From Corynebacterium frankenforstense DSM 45800 (GTDB taxonomy: Bacteria > Actinomycetota > Actinomycetes > Mycobacteriales > Mycobacteriaceae), in NCBI RefSeq assembly GCF_001941485.1, contig NZ_CP009247.1:1426001-1490000 (forward strand): DNA of 64,000 nt, given 5' to 3'. The translations under genes and the position numbers were made by a program. Numbering within the stretch: the first letter of the stretch is position 1; each line of letters starts with the position of its first letter. Positions 1 through 9,748 of the stretch are shown here, piece by piece. The notes below the pieces were generated by a model, which worked only from the letters and a program-made list of their open reading frames with translations, made no database searches and had not been told where the DNA came from.

Positions 1-580
<580 letters not shown>

Positions 581-625
581 TTTCCGTCCCACCGTTCCTG
601 AGAAGTTTGTCGGGTCCGTCGGTTC

Positions 626-641
626 TCGAACATAGCATCGA
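626..641. promoter_or_regulatory. LexA (SOS) box overlapping the uvrA promoter
   Basis: The 16-mer TCGAACATAGCATCGA matches the actinobacterial LexA box TCGAAC-N4-GTTCGA with one perfect and one partial half-site. On the minus strand it overlaps a -10-like TATGTT (634-629), a position where a repressor would block RNA polymerase. SOS control of uvrA by LexA is established in related bacteria; binding here is inferred. Confidence 0.7.
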
Positions 642-681
642 GCCAGCTCACGCCGCCAACGCGCGTCGTTAAGCTGGGGGC

Positions 682-1353
682 ATGACCGAGCCGAACGAGA
701 CCGACCAGACGAAGTCGAACGAAGCGAACACTACCGACCGCACCGACCGTCCCGCCACGCCGCTGCAGATGGCCGAGGTGTCCGTCTCCGCGATGGACAA
801 CAACTGCTACCTCCTCCACGCCGACGGCGAGGGCCTCCTCGTCGACGCCGCCGACGACGCCCCGCGCCTGCTGCGCCTGGCCGCCGACAACGACGTGACC
901 ATCACCAAGGTGCTGACCACCCACCGCCACGCCGACCACACCCGCGCGCTCGCCGAGGTCCTCGACGCCACCGGCGCGACCCACTACGCGCCCTTCCTCG
1001 ACGCCCCGGCGCTGCCCGCGGCCGTCGACGTCGAGCTCAACCACGGCGACCACATCGACTTCGCCGGCCACGAGCTGCCGGTGGCCATCCTGCGCGGCCA
1101 CACCCCGGGCGGCGCCGCCCTGACCGCCGAGATCGACGGGCGCACCTGCCTGTTCGTCGGCGACTCGCTGTTCCCCGGCGGGCTGGGCAAGACCTCCGCG
1201 GAGGCCGACTTCCTGCGCCTCTACAACGACGTCACCTCGCGCATCTTCGACGTCTACGACGACGACACCGTGGTCTACCCCGGTCACGGCGCGGCGACCA
1301 CGCTCGGCGCGGAGCGCCCGCACCTCGAGACGTGGTACCGCCGTCGCTGGTGA
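682..1353 (+). CDS. MBL-fold metallo-hydrolase (glyoxalase II-like)
   Basis: A 223-residue metallo-beta-lactamase-fold hydrolase. The signature THRHADH (residues about 80-86) supplies metal ligands; later ligands are the His in GHTPGG, the Asp in [12 protein letters not shown] and the His in VYPGHG near the C-terminus. This arrangement resembles the glyoxalase II/persulfide dioxygenase subgroup, but the substrate cannot be read. The first 25 residues are polar and rich in Thr, Asn and Asp, and probably disordered. The start ATG lies 6 nt after a TAAGCT hexamer (670-675) with no Shine-Dalgarno sequence, so a leaderless mRNA is likely. A homologue sits beside uvrA in C. glutamicum (from memory). 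The cytoplasmic location is inferred from the lack of a signal peptide. Confidence 0.88.
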   Translation: MTEPNETDQTKSNEANTTDRTDRPATPLQMAEVSVSAMDNNCYLLHADGEGLLVDAADDAPRLLRLAADNDVTITKVLTTHRHADHTRALAEVLDATGATHYAPFLDAPALPAAVDVELNHGDHIDFAGHELPVAILRGHTPGGAALTAEIDGRTCLFVGDSLFPGGLGKTSAEADFLRLYNDVTSRIFDVYDDDTVVYPGHGAATTLGAERPHLETWYRRRW

Positions 1354-1415
1354 CGCGGAACAAGTACAGTGAGACGGGTAGCGAACATCTACCTGTGAAC
1401 CGAGGAGTGGTACAC

Positions 1416-2312
1416 ATGATCCGCAAGCTGGCCCGCCCCATGCTGGCGTCGGTCTACGTCATCGACGGCGTCGACACGCTCGTGAACACCGAGGCCCACA
1501 TCGACAGCGCGGAGTCCGTGATCAACCGGACCCGCTCCCTGCTGCCGCGCAAGTACGCCCGCAAGGTCCCGGAGGACCCGGAGCTGGTGGCCCGCGCCCT
1601 CGGTGGCGTCAAGGTCGGCGCCGGTTCCCTGCTGGCCCTGGGCAAGGCGCCGCGCGCGGCCGCCACGGCGCTGGCGCTGACCGCGGTGCCCACCCTGGTC
1701 GGCCGGTACGCCTTCTGGGAGACCCAGGACGAGAGCGAGAAGGCGGACCGCCGCTCCGGCTTCATCACCCACCTGGCCCTGCTCGGCGGCCTGGCGATCA
1801 CCTCCGTCGACACCGAGGGCAAGCCGAGTGTCGCCTGGCGCGCCAACGACGCCGCCCGCCGCGGCAAGAAGAAGGTCCAGGCCGCGCTGCCGAGCCAGTC
1901 CGAGACCGAGGAGTTCTCCGAGAAGGCGAACAACTGGATCCAGGACAAGGCCACCACCGTCCAGGACTACGTCGAGGACAACAAGGACGACTGGATCGAC
2001 GCCGCCCGCGAGGGTGTCCAGAAGGTCGGCGAGACCGCCTCCGACCTGGCCGAGAAGGCCCAGGACTTCTTCGAGGACAACAAGGACCAGTGGCTGGCCG
2101 ACGCCAAGGACAACGCCGAGACCGCCAAGAAGGGCGTGGTCAAGGCCGCCGCGAAGGCGCAGGACCGCTTCCAGGACGCCGCCGAGAAGGCGGAGAAGAA
2201 GGCCGACAAGAAGGCCAACTCCCGCGGCGCCAAGAAGGCCCGCAAGCGCGCCGCCAAGCTGCGCAAGCGCGCCGACAAGGCGATCACCAAGGCGCAGAAG
2301 AAGCTCGGCTAG
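1416..2312 (+). CDS. DoxX-like membrane protein with lysine-rich C-terminal tail
   Basis: A 298-residue protein. The N-terminal 140 residues look like the DoxX family (RPMLASVYVIDGVDTL start, several hydrophobic segments including LGGVKVGAGSLLALGK and LALLGGLAIT). The rest is hydrophilic and predicted helical. A 33-residue repeat is visible (VQDYVEDNKDDW, then AQDFFEDNKDQW), equal to three 11-residue amphipathic turns as in LEA/apolipoprotein-type helices. The last 60 residues are Ala/Lys/Arg-rich (AKKARKRAAKLRKRADKA), like the tails of actinobacterial HU and histone H1. The start is ATG 1416 with AGGAG at 1403-1407; an upstream in-frame GTG at 1332 would overlap the preceding gene. Function is unknown; the tail could bind nucleic acid, acidic lipid or polyphosphate (speculation). 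Confidence 0.82.
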   Translation: MIRKLARPMLASVYVIDGVDTLVNTEAHIDSAESVINRTRSLLPRKYARKVPEDPELVARALGGVKVGAGSLLALGKAPRAAATALALTAVPTLVGRYAFWETQDESEKADRRSGFITHLALLGGLAITSVDTEGKPSVAWRANDAARRGKKKVQAALPSQSETEEFSEKANNWIQDKATTVQDYVEDNKDDWIDAAREGVQKVGETASDLAEKAQDFFEDNKDQWLADAKDNAETAKKGVVKAAAKAQDRFQDAAEKAEKKADKKANSRGAKKARKRAAKLRKRADKAITKAQKKLG

Positions 2313-2327
2313 CGCTTCCCCGCGTTT

Positions 2328-2343
2328 GATTGCCGACGTCGCG
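2328..2343 (+). repeat. Dispersed short motif, copy 1
   Basis: GATTGCCGACGTCGCG starts 15 bp after the DoxX-like stop codon. Together with the next bases it can fold as GCCGAC-GTCGC-GTCGGC. It is one of about nine related copies in the window. Confidence 0.7.
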
Positions 2344-2351
2344 TCGGCCCC

Positions 2352-2376
2352 GCCCCCGCACCACCGGTGCGGGGGC
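2352..2376 (+). terminator. Hairpin after the DoxX-like gene
   Basis: A perfect 11-bp stem GCCCCCGCACC / GGTGCGGGGGC with loop ACC lies 40 bp after the stop. There is no T-tract, so it is a possible weak or L-shaped terminator. Confidence 0.5.
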
Positions 2377-2420
2377 GCGCGCATGTCCGGGTGCCTGCCG
2401 CACCCGGAGGAATCCCGGAG

Positions 2421-2522
2421 GCCGGGCCGCCGTGAGCCGGCGCCGCGCGCGTCCGGCCGGGCCGCCGTGGGCCGGCGCCGCGCGCGTCCGGCCGGGCCGC
2501 CGTGAGCCGGCGCCGCGCGCCG
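2421..2522. repeat. Tandem repeat, 35-bp unit, 2.9 copies
   Basis: Units start at 2421, 2456 and 2491. Copies 1 and 2 differ by one base (GTGAGCC versus GTGGGCC); copy 3 is truncated at 32 bp. The array is about 85% GC and ends about 10 bp before the TATCCT -10 candidate of the helicase gene (2534-2539). Confidence 0.93.
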
Positions 2523-2596
2523 CGGGAAACGGGTATCCTGGTCGCTCTGTTCGTGACATGCGCACATCCGACGAGACCGGGAGGCAGGAAACAAGC

Positions 2597-4843
2597 GTGA
2601 CCAGCCGGGACAGCGAGAAAGACACCGACTACGCCGCCGAGGTTGCGGCGGAGCAGGCCTACGCCGACGGCCTGTTCGCCCGGTTGGACGACGAGATCGC
2701 GCAGGCGCGCGCCCGCCTCGACGAGGTCCAGGCCAACGTCGACCCCGCCAACCCCAAGGCCGAGGCGCTGGTCCAGCGCGAGACCGAGTACCACGGTCTG
2801 AACGAGCGCCTCGACCGCCTGGCCCTGGCCCAGCTCGGCCTCGTCTTCGGCCGCATCGACGTCGAGGACCCGACCGGCGACGGCGACAACCCGGTCGCCG
2901 GAGCGGAGGGCCTGGACCGCCGCTACATCGGGCGCATGGGTCTCGACGCGCGCGAGGACAACTACCGCACGCTGCTGCTGGACTGGCGCGCCCCGGCCGC
3001 CCGTCCCTTCTACCTGGCCACCACCGCGCACCCGGAGGGCGTGCGCACCCGCCGGCACATCCGCATGCGCGGCCGTGAGGTCACCGGCGTGGACGACGAG
3101 CGGCTCTCCGGCGAGGCCGCCGCCGAGCTGCCGGCCGAGCAGGCGGCGAGCCTGCGCGCCGGCGTGGGCGGCGAGGCCGCGCTCTACGAGGCGATGCAGG
3201 CCGCGCGCACCGGGCGGATGTCCTCGATCGTGGAGACGATCCAGCGTGAGCAGGACCAGATCATCCGCGACCCCACCCGCGGAGTGCTCGTCGTCGAGGG
3301 CGGCCCGGGCACCGGCAAGACGGCCGTGGCCCTGCACCGCGTGGCCTACCTGCTCTACACCTGGCGCGAGCAACTCTCGCGCTCCGGCGTGCTCATCGTC
3401 GGGCCGAACCGCGTCTTCCTCGACTACATCTCGCACGTCCTGCCGGAGCTCGGCGAGACGGGCGTGGTGCTCTCCACCGTCGGCGAGCTCTACCCCGGGG
3501 TGCGCCCGGTGGCCGAGGAGCCGATGCTCGGCCGGGAGATCAAGGGCTCCGAGGAGATGGTCACCGTGCTGCGCGAGGCCGTGCGCGACCTGCAGGTGGT
3601 GCCCGGGGAGGCCCGCGAGCTGCGTATCGGTTCGCTGACGCTGACCGTCGAGCCGGCGATGGTCAAGACGGCACGCACCCGGGCGCGGCGCTCGCGGCGC
3701 CCGCACAACGAGGCCCGCGGCGCCTTCGCCGAGTCGCTCATCACCCAGCTGGCCGAGCAGATGGCGCAGCTGATCGGCGCCGACCCGCTCGGCGGGGAGA
3801 ACCTGCTCGGTGCCGCGGACGTCGACCAGCTCCACGACGACCTCGCCGAGGAGCCCGTCGTGCGCGACCTGGTCGAGGAGCTGTGGCCCCGGCTGACCCC
3901 GACCGGGGTGCTCGCGGGCCTGCTCTCCTCCCGGGCCGCCGTCGACTCCGCGGCCCGCGCCTACGACGAGGAGACGCGCGCGGCGCTGCTACGCGAGGAC
4001 GGCGAGGCCTGGACGGCCTCGGACGCCGCGCTGCTCGACGAGCTCGCCGAGCTGCTGGGCGAGGCCGGCGAACGCGACGACGACCCGGAGGAGAAGGCCG
4101 AGCGGCGCCGGCTGGAGGCCGCGCAGGCGGCCCTCGACGTCCTCGAGGGCTCGGCCGTCACGGACAACGACGACGACCAGTTCGACGCGGAGTACCTGGG
4201 CGCCTACGACGTCCTCGACGCCGAGGCGCTGGCCGCGCGCCAGGAGGAGCGCGACACGCGCACCACCGCCGAGCGCGCGGCCGCCGACCGCGGGTGGGCC
4301 TACGGCCACGTCGTCGTCGACGAGGCGCAGGAGCTGACCCCGATGGAGTGGCGCGCGGTCTTCCGCCGGTGCCCGGCCCGCTGGATGACGCTGGTCGGCG
4401 ACATCGCGCAGAACGGCTCGCCCGCCGGCGTCGACAGCTGGGCGGACACGCTGGAGCCCTTCGTCGGCTCCCGGTTCCGCCGGCACGCGCTCAGCGTCAA
4501 CTACCGCACCCCGAGCGAGGTCATGGAGGTCGCCGACGAGCTGCTCTCCCGCATCGACCCGGAGGCGCAGCCGGCCGAGGCGATCCGGTCGACCGGCATC
4601 CCGGTGCGCCGCCTGCCCGCGGGCACGGACCCCGACGAGGTCGCCGGGGACCTGCGGCGCGCGGAACCGGAGCGCTCGGTCGCGGTGGTGCGTCCCGGTT
4701 CGGTGGGTGATCTCAAGGGTCTCGAGTTCGACCACGTCGTCGTGGTCGACCCGGACGGGGTCGAGCAGGCCTCGCCCCTGGGCCTGCAGGACCTCTACGT
4801 GGCGGTCACCCGCGCGACGCGCTCGCTGACGCTGATCGGGTGA
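2597..4843 (+). CDS. helD: HelD-like superfamily I helicase
   Basis: A 748-residue UvrD/Rep-like ATPase of the HelD branch, which in Gram-positive bacteria binds RNA polymerase and recycles stalled or inactive enzyme. An N-terminal helical coiled-coil-like arm covers residues 10-80 and Walker A GGPGTGKT lies at 235-242. Motif II VVDEAQELTPMEW is near 573, and the C-terminal motif LYVAVTRATRSLTLIG closes the 2A domain. The long charged insertion between motifs Ia and II is usual for the family. The start is GTG 2597 with AGGAAA 6 nt upstream; an in-frame ATG at 2558 is possible. An alternative role as a DNA helicase cannot be excluded. It is probably transcribed alone from TATCCT at 2534-2539 and stopped by the hairpin at 4908. 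Confidence 0.9.
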   Translation: MTSRDSEKDTDYAAEVAAEQAYADGLFARLDDEIAQARARLDEVQANVDPANPKAEALVQRETEYHGLNERLDRLALAQLGLVFGRIDVEDPTGDGDNPVAGAEGLDRRYIGRMGLDAREDNYRTLLLDWRAPAARPFYLATTAHPEGVRTRRHIRMRGREVTGVDDERLSGEAAAELPAEQAASLRAGVGGEAALYEAMQAARTGRMSSIVETIQREQDQIIRDPTRGVLVVEGGPGTGKTAVALHRVAYLLYTWREQLSRSGVLIVGPNRVFLDYISHVLPELGETGVVLSTVGELYPGVRPVAEEPMLGREIKGSEEMVTVLREAVRDLQVVPGEARELRIGSLTLTVEPAMVKTARTRARRSRRPHNEARGAFAESLITQLAEQMAQLIGADPLGGENLLGAADVDQLHDDLAEEPVVRDLVEELWPRLTPTGVLAGLLSSRAAVDSAARAYDEETRAALLREDGEAWTASDAALLDELAELLGEAGERDDDPEEKAERRRLEAAQAALDVLEGSAVTDNDDDQFDAEYLGAYDVLDAEALAARQEERDTRTTAERAAADRGWAYGHVVVDEAQELTPMEWRAVFRRCPARWMTLVGDIAQNGSPAGVDSWADTLEPFVGSRFRRHALSVNYRTPSEVMEVADELLSRIDPEAQPAEAIRSTGIPVRRLPAGTDPDEVAGDLRRAEPERSVAVVRPGSVGDLKGLEFDHVVVVDPDGVEQASPLGLQDLYVAVTRATRSLTLIG

Positions 4844-4907
4844 GCGGGTCGTCGGGTGTCCGCGCACCGGGGCCCCGGTGCCACGGTGACCCTCTCACCG
4901 CATGACG

Positions 4908-4937
4908 AGAGGCCGCACGGCTTGCCGCGCGGCCTCT
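4908..4937 (+). terminator. Rho-independent terminator between helD and usp
   Basis: The stem AGAGGCCGC / GCGGCCTCT is followed by a pyrimidine-rich stretch (TCTCTCCCCCTCTTCC). It sits between converging genes and may serve both strands. Confidence 0.75.
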
Positions 4938-4998
4938 TCTCTCCCCCTCTTCCCCGGGGTCCCCGCTCCACGCAGGGCGCGGGCGGGGTGGCGGAGAC

Positions 4999-5442
4999 CT
5001 AGTCGACGGTGTGGACGATCATCACGTCGCAGTCGGACTGGCGGGCGACGTCGGCCGGCACGGAGCCGAGGAGGCGGCCGGTCAGGGAGTTGATGCCGCG
5101 GTTGCCCACGACGAGCAGGTCGGCGCTGAGGTCGGTGACGATCTGCATCAGGGCGGAGACCGGGGCGCCGGGGCGGATCTCGGTCTCGATCTTGTCCACG
5201 CCGAACTTGCGGGCGTGCTCGGCGGCGGTCTCGAGGTTCTTCTGGGCCGGGTCGTCGCCGAGGATGGTGACGGACTCCTGGCGCAGGGTCTTCGACGCCT
5301 CCTCCTTGTTCTCGTAGTACGCGCACCCGATGACGAGGGTGGCGTCGAAAGCGGCCGCGATACGGGCGGCGCGCTCGACCGCGAGCATCGAGGAGTTGGA
5401 GCCGTCGGTGCCGACGACGATCTTCTCGTACGTGTCGCTCAT
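4999..5442 (-). CDS. Universal stress protein, UspA family
   Basis: A 147-residue single-domain Usp. The ATP-binding signature GNRGINSLTGRLLGSVP (about residues 114-130) fits the G-x2-G-x9-G-S pattern, and the N-terminal KIVVGTDGSNSS provides the first beta strand and nucleotide loop. Usp proteins act as cytoplasmic dimers in stress and stationary-phase survival. ATG 5442 is preceded by AAGGAAGG, a good ribosome site, and by a -10 hexamer TAGAAT at 5481-5476. It lies directly downstream of a second Usp gene on the same strand with 63 bp between them; its own promoter suggests separate control. Confidence 0.93.
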   Translation of the reverse strand: MSDTYEKIVVGTDGSNSSMLAVERAARIAAAFDATLVIGCAYYENKEEASKTLRQESVTILGDDPAQKNLETAAEHARKFGVDKIETEIRPGAPVSALMQIVTDLSADLLVVGNRGINSLTGRLLGSVPADVARQSDCDVMIVHTVD

Positions 5443-5475
5443 GTGACCTTCCTTAGACTGCTGTCAACTGGGGAA

Positions 5476-5481
5476 ATTCTA
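5476..5481 (-). promoter_or_regulatory. -10 element of the first usp gene
   Basis: TAGAAT on the minus strand, inside the 63-bp gap between the two usp genes. The predicted transcript starts near 5469 and carries AAGGAAGG ahead of ATG 5442. No good -35 is seen. Confidence 0.55.
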
Positions 5482-5505
5482 GCACCGGGAGGCCCCGGCG
5501 GACCG

Positions 5506-5955
5506 TCACTTGACGGCGTCGGTGTTGACCACCATGACGTCGACCGGCGAGTGCCGGAGGACCTCCATGGCCACGGAGCCGAACAGGCGCCCGGCCAGGG
5601 AGTGCACGCCCTGGCTGCCGATGACGATCAGCTCGATGTTCTTCTCGTCGACGGCGTCGATGAGCGCGTTGGCGGCGGGGTTGCGCACGGTGTACGTCTC
5701 GACGTCGGTGGCGCCCTCTTCCTCGGCGATGACGCGCGCGGCCTCGGCGTACTCCTCGGCGTTGCGCTGGCCCATCACCGGCACGGAGGTGTCCGCGGTC
5801 GGCGGGTCGAGCAGGGCCCGGTTCTGGCCGTGCCAGGCGCTGATGATGGTGAGCTTCGCGCCGGCGTCACGGGCGATACCTGCGGCGCGGCGGACCGCGA
5901 CCTCGGCGGTGTCGGTCCCGTCCGTGCCGACGGCGATCGAAGAGTAGGAGGTCAT
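5506..5955 (-). CDS. Universal stress protein, UspA family (second copy)
   Basis: A 149-residue Usp that is a diverged paralogue of the neighbour. The start SIAVGTDGTDTAEVAVRRAA and the ATP-binding loop GSQGVHSLAGRLFGSVAMEV mark it as the ATP-binding class. The start ATG 5955 has AAAGGACC 10 nt upstream and a TACCCT -10 candidate at 5998-5993. The paired Usp genes probably form homo- or heterodimers (inferred from the family). Nothing in the sequence shows a ligand other than ATP. Confidence 0.93.
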   Translation of the reverse strand: MTSYSSIAVGTDGTDTAEVAVRRAAGIARDAGAKLTIISAWHGQNRALLDPPTADTSVPVMGQRNAEEYAEAARVIAEEEGATDVETYTVRNPAANALIDAVDEKNIELIVIGSQGVHSLAGRLFGSVAMEVLRHSPVDVMVVNTDAVK

Positions 5956-6106
5956 GGGGCTATCAGGTCCTTTCGTCTTTGCTGGCCCCCTAAGGGTACC
6001 CCGCTCCGGACTGTCGTGGGGCTCACCCCGCGCCGGGTCGTGGGTGCTCCCCCACTTCCGGGTGGCCCCGTGGACTCCCCCGGCCCCGGCCGCACGGCCG
6101 CCCGGC

Positions 6107-8239
6107 CTAGATGCCGGCCTCCTTGACCCCGCGCAGCTCCTTCTTCAGGTCGAGGATCTCGTCGCGCAGGCGGCCGGCCAGCTCGAACTTCAGCTCGCCG
6201 GCGGCGGCGCGCATCTGGTTGGTCAGGTCGTCGATGAGGCCCTGGATCTCGTCGGCGGCCATGGATCCGGTGTCGCGGCGGCCGGCCACCGCGGCGTCCG
6301 CGCCCGCGCCGGAGGCGCGCGAGCCGTCGGTCTCCCGCGCGCCGTCGCCCGCGGTGTCGGCGTCGTTCTCGTAGACCTGGTCGAGGATGTCGGCGATCTT
6401 CTTGCGCAGCGGCTGCGGGTCGATGCCGTGCTCCTCGTTGTAGGCGATCTGCTTCTCGCGGCGCCGCTCGGTCTCGTCGATGGCGTACTGCATCGACTCG
6501 GTCACCGAGTCGGCGTACATGATCACCTCGCCGGAGACGTTTCGGGCGGCACGGCCGATCGTCTGGATCAGCGAGCGATCCGAGCGCAGGAAGCCCTCCT
6601 TGTCGGCGTCGAGGATGGCCACCAGCGAGACCTCGGGCAGGTCGATGCCCTCGCGCAGCAGGTTGATGCCGACGAGCACGTCGAACTCGCCGAGGCGCAG
6701 CTGGCGCAGCAGCTCGACGCGCTGCAGGGTGTCGATGTCGGAGTGCAGGTAGCGCACCTTCACGCCGTTCTCGAGCAGGTAGTCGGTGAGGTCCTCGGCC
6801 ATCTTCTTGGTCAGGGTGGTCACCAGGACGCGCTCGTCTCTGTCGGTGCGCTCGCGGATCTCGGCGATCAGGTCGTCGATCTGGCCGGTCGTCGGCTTGA
6901 CGGTGACCTTCGGGTCGACCAGGCCGGTCGGGCGGATGACCTGCTCGACGAACTCGCCGCCGGCGGCCGCCATCTCGTAGTCGCCGGGGGTGGCGGACAT
7001 GTAGACGGTCTGGCCGACGCGGTCCTCGAACTCGTCGAAGGTCAGCGGGCGGTTGTCCATGGCCGAGGGCAGGCGGAAGCCGAACTCGACGAGGTTGCGC
7101 TTGCGCGACATGTCGCCCTCGAACATGCCGCCGATCTGCGGGACGGTCACGTGGGACTCGTCGATGATCGTTAGGAAGTCCTCGGGGAAGTAGTCGATCA
7201 GCGTCGCCGGGGCGGAACCGGCGGGGCGGCCGTCGACGTGGCGCGAGTAGTTCTCGATGCCGGAGCAGAAGCCGACCTGCTCGATCATCTCGAGGTCGTA
7301 CTCGGTGCGCATGCGCAGGCGCTGCGCCTCGAGCAGCTTGCCGCGGTTCTCCAGGCTGTCGAGCCGCTCGGCGAGCTCCGCCTTGATGTCCTCGACGGCC
7401 TTGGCCATGCGCTCAGGCCCGGCGACGTAGTGGGTGGCCGGGAAGATGCGGATCTCGTCGACCTGGCGGATGGTGTCGCCGGTCAGCGGGTGGATGTAGT
7501 AGAGCGAGTCGATCTCGTCGCCGAAGAACTCGACGCGGACGGCGACCTCCTCGTAGGCGGGGATGATGTCGACGGTGTCGCCCTTGACCCGGAAGGCGCC
7601 GCGCTCGAGCGAGTAGTCGTTGCGGTCGTACTGGATGTCGACGAGCAGGCGCAGGAAGCGGTCGCGCTCGACCTCCTCGCCGACGCGCAGCACCAGGGAG
7701 CGGTCGAGGTAGGACTGCGGGGTGCCCAGGCCGTAGATGCAGGACACCGACGAGACGACCACGACGTCGCGGCGCGAGAGCAGCGCGGAGGTCGCCGAGT
7801 GGCGCAGGCGCTCGACGTCCTCGTTGATCGAGGAGTCCTTCTCGATGTAGGTGTCCGTCTGCGCGATGTACGCCTCGGGCTGGTAGTAGTCGTAGTAGCT
7901 GACGAAGTACTCGACGGCGTTGTTGGGCAGCAGCTGGCGCAGCTCGTTGGCCAGCTGCGCGGCCAGGGTCTTGTTCGGGGCCATGACCAGGGTGGGCCGC
8001 TGCTGCTTCTCGATCAGCCACGCCGCCGTCGCCGACTTGCCGGTACCGGTGGCGCCCATGAGCACCACGTCCGACTCGCCGCGGTCGAGCCGCTCGTCGA
8101 GCTCCTTGATCGCCTTCGGCTGGTCGCCGGCCGGCTCGTAGTCCGAGATGACCTCGAACCTGCCGTCGGAGCGTTCCACCTCGCCGACGGGGCGGAACTC
8201 GGAGTGGGACAGCACGGGGTGTTCAGCAGCGAATGCCAT
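6107..8239 (-). CDS. uvrB: Excinuclease ABC subunit B
   Basis: A 710-residue UvrB, the DNA-loading helicase-like subunit of nucleotide excision repair, which takes damage from UvrA and recruits UvrC. Walker A GATGTGKS is at residues 62-69, the damage-probing beta-hairpin [10 protein letters not shown] follows, and helicase motif II reads IDESHVT. The C-terminal UVR domain ([21 protein letters not shown]) contacts UvrC. An acidic, Ala/Gly-rich linker precedes it. ATG 8239 is placed 7 nt after TAGAGT (8252-8247) with no ribosome site, so the mRNA should be leaderless. The in-frame ATG 18 bp upstream would overlap that -10 element. No LexA box is seen here, unlike uvrA. Confidence 0.97.
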   Translation of the reverse strand: MAFAAEHPVLSHSEFRPVGEVERSDGRFEVISDYEPAGDQPKAIKELDERLDRGESDVVLMGATGTGKSATAAWLIEKQQRPTLVMAPNKTLAAQLANELRQLLPNNAVEYFVSYYDYYQPEAYIAQTDTYIEKDSSINEDVERLRHSATSALLSRRDVVVVSSVSCIYGLGTPQSYLDRSLVLRVGEEVERDRFLRLLVDIQYDRNDYSLERGAFRVKGDTVDIIPAYEEVAVRVEFFGDEIDSLYYIHPLTGDTIRQVDEIRIFPATHYVAGPERMAKAVEDIKAELAERLDSLENRGKLLEAQRLRMRTEYDLEMIEQVGFCSGIENYSRHVDGRPAGSAPATLIDYFPEDFLTIIDESHVTVPQIGGMFEGDMSRKRNLVEFGFRLPSAMDNRPLTFDEFEDRVGQTVYMSATPGDYEMAAAGGEFVEQVIRPTGLVDPKVTVKPTTGQIDDLIAEIRERTDRDERVLVTTLTKKMAEDLTDYLLENGVKVRYLHSDIDTLQRVELLRQLRLGEFDVLVGINLLREGIDLPEVSLVAILDADKEGFLRSDRSLIQTIGRAARNVSGEVIMYADSVTESMQYAIDETERRREKQIAYNEEHGIDPQPLRKKIADILDQVYENDADTAGDGARETDGSRASGAGADAAVAGRRDTGSMAADEIQGLIDDLTNQMRAAAGELKFELAGRLRDEILDLKKELRGVKEAGI

Positions 8240-8282
8240 GCGCCCCACTCTAGCCACGCCGCGGCGTGGGCCTTGCGACTCC

Positions 8283-8298
8283 GATTGACGACGTCGCG
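8283..8298 (+). repeat. Dispersed short motif, copy 2
   Basis: GATTGACGACGTCGCG, two bases beyond the deoA stop codon and about 30 bp upstream of the uvrB -10 element. Relative to deoA it is in reverse orientation. Confidence 0.7.
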
Positions 8299-8300
8299 CG

Positions 8301-9617
8301 TTACTTCACTGCGTCCAGGATCACCGAGGCGCGCTCGGCGGGCTCGTCGTCGCCCACGGTGAAGCCCGGGGTGAGCGCCTCGAGGGCGCGCGGGATGCGC
8401 TCCGGGGTGTCGGTGTGCAGCGTGAACAGCTTCTGCCCGGCGCTGACCTTGTCCCCGACCACGGCGTGCAGCTCGATGCCGGCGCCGGCCTGCACCGGGT
8501 CCTCCTTGCGGGCGCGGCCCGCGCCGAGGCGCCAGCTGGCCACGCCGAAGGCGAGCGCGTCGGTCTCCGTGAGCCAGCCGTCGCGTTCGGCGACGACGTC
8601 CTCGGTGTGCGTGGCCCGCGGCAGCTCGGCGTCGGGGTCACCGCCCTGGGCGCGGATCATGGCCTTCCAGGTGTCCATGGCGCGCCCGTCGGCGAGTCGC
8701 TCGGCCAGGTCGTCGTGGTCGACGCCGGACTTGGTGAGCATCTCGTCGGCCAGCGCGACCGTCAGCTCGACCAGGTCCGCCGGCCCGCCGCCGGCGAGCA
8801 CGGCCACGGACTCCTCGACCTCGAGGGCGTTGCCGATGGCCCGGCCGAGCGGGCGCGACATGTCGGTCAGCAGCGCAGAGGTGGCCAGTCCGGAGTCCTT
8901 GCCCAGGCGCACCATCGTCTCGGCCAGGGCGCGGGCGGTCTGTGCGTCCTTCATGAACGCGCCGGAGCCGACCTTGACGTCGAGGGTCAGGCTCCCGGCC
9001 CCCTCGGCGATCTTCTTCGACATGATCGAGCTGGCGATCAGCGGGATGCAGTCGACGGTCGCGGTGACGTCGCGCAGGGCGTAGAGGCGCTTGTCCGCGG
9101 GGACCAGGTCGGCGCCCGGGGCGCAGATGACGCAGCCGGGGTCGGCGAGGATCTCGCGCAGCCGCGCGTTGCTCACGTCTGCCGACCAGCCGGGGATGGC
9201 CTCGAGCTTGTCGAGGGTGCCGCCGGTGTGGCCCAGGCCGCGCCCGGAGAGCTGCGGGACGGCCACCCCGTAGCTGGCCACCAGCGGGGCCAGAGGCAGG
9301 GTCACCTTGTCGCCGACACCGCCGGTGGAGTGTTTGTCCGCGGTGACCTTGCCCAGGTCGGCGAAGCTCATGCGCTCGCCGGTGTCGATCATCGCGTTGG
9401 TCCAGCGGGCGATCTCCCCGGGCTCCATGCCGTTGAGGAAGATCGCCATGGCCAGCGCCGACATCTGCTCGTCGGCGACGACTCCGCGGGTGTAGGCGTC
9501 GACGACCCAGTCGATCTGGGCGTCGCTGAGGCTGTGACGGTCGCGCTTGGCGCGGATCATGTCGACGACGTCGAAGTCCTCGACGCCCGTGGTGGTCTGT
9601 TCCTTCTCGGCGGCCAT
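8301..9617 (-). CDS. deoA: Thymidine/pyrimidine-nucleoside phosphorylase
   Basis: A 438-residue phosphorylase that converts thymidine or uridine plus phosphate to the free base and (deoxy)ribose-1-phosphate. The family signature [20 protein letters not shown] and the phosphate-binding [17 protein letters not shown] are intact. The C-terminal domain ([22 protein letters not shown]) is the family's alpha/beta domain. ATG 9617 has AGGAGAG 7 nt upstream. The gene diverges from cdd-nupC, so the locus groups uptake, deamination and phosphorolysis of pyrimidine nucleosides. The promoter TTGACA-N17-CATAAT (9713-9685) overlaps the opposing cdd promoter. Thymidine versus uridine preference cannot be read. 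Confidence 0.95.
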   Translation of the reverse strand: MAAEKEQTTTGVEDFDVVDMIRAKRDRHSLSDAQIDWVVDAYTRGVVADEQMSALAMAIFLNGMEPGEIARWTNAMIDTGERMSFADLGKVTADKHSTGGVGDKVTLPLAPLVASYGVAVPQLSGRGLGHTGGTLDKLEAIPGWSADVSNARLREILADPGCVICAPGADLVPADKRLYALRDVTATVDCIPLIASSIMSKKIAEGAGSLTLDVKVGSGAFMKDAQTARALAETMVRLGKDSGLATSALLTDMSRPLGRAIGNALEVEESVAVLAGGGPADLVELTVALADEMLTKSGVDHDDLAERLADGRAMDTWKAMIRAQGGDPDAELPRATHTEDVVAERDGWLTETDALAFGVASWRLGAGRARKEDPVQAGAGIELHAVVGDKVSAGQKLFTLHTDTPERIPRALEALTPGFTVGDDEPAERASVILDAVK

Positions 9618-9663
9618 TGCGGTCTCTCCTTGGGGTCGGGGCTCCTTCACCTGGGCGAGACCC

Positions 9664-9713
9664 TTGTGAAGGCCTTTCGTGCCAATTATGATGCCGCTCA
9701 CACATACTGTCAA
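9664..9713. promoter_or_regulatory. Interlocked divergent promoters of deoA and cdd-nupC
   Basis: Rightward: TTGTGA (9664-9669), 17-bp spacer, TATGAT (9687-9692). Leftward: TTGACA (9713-9708), 17-bp spacer, CATAAT (9690-9685). The two -10 hexamers share four base pairs, so both promoters cannot be open at the same time. A regulator bound here would control the whole salvage locus. Confidence 0.8.
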
Positions 9714-9748
9714 CGGCGATATGCGCATGTGTCGCCGAGGAGGTGACC

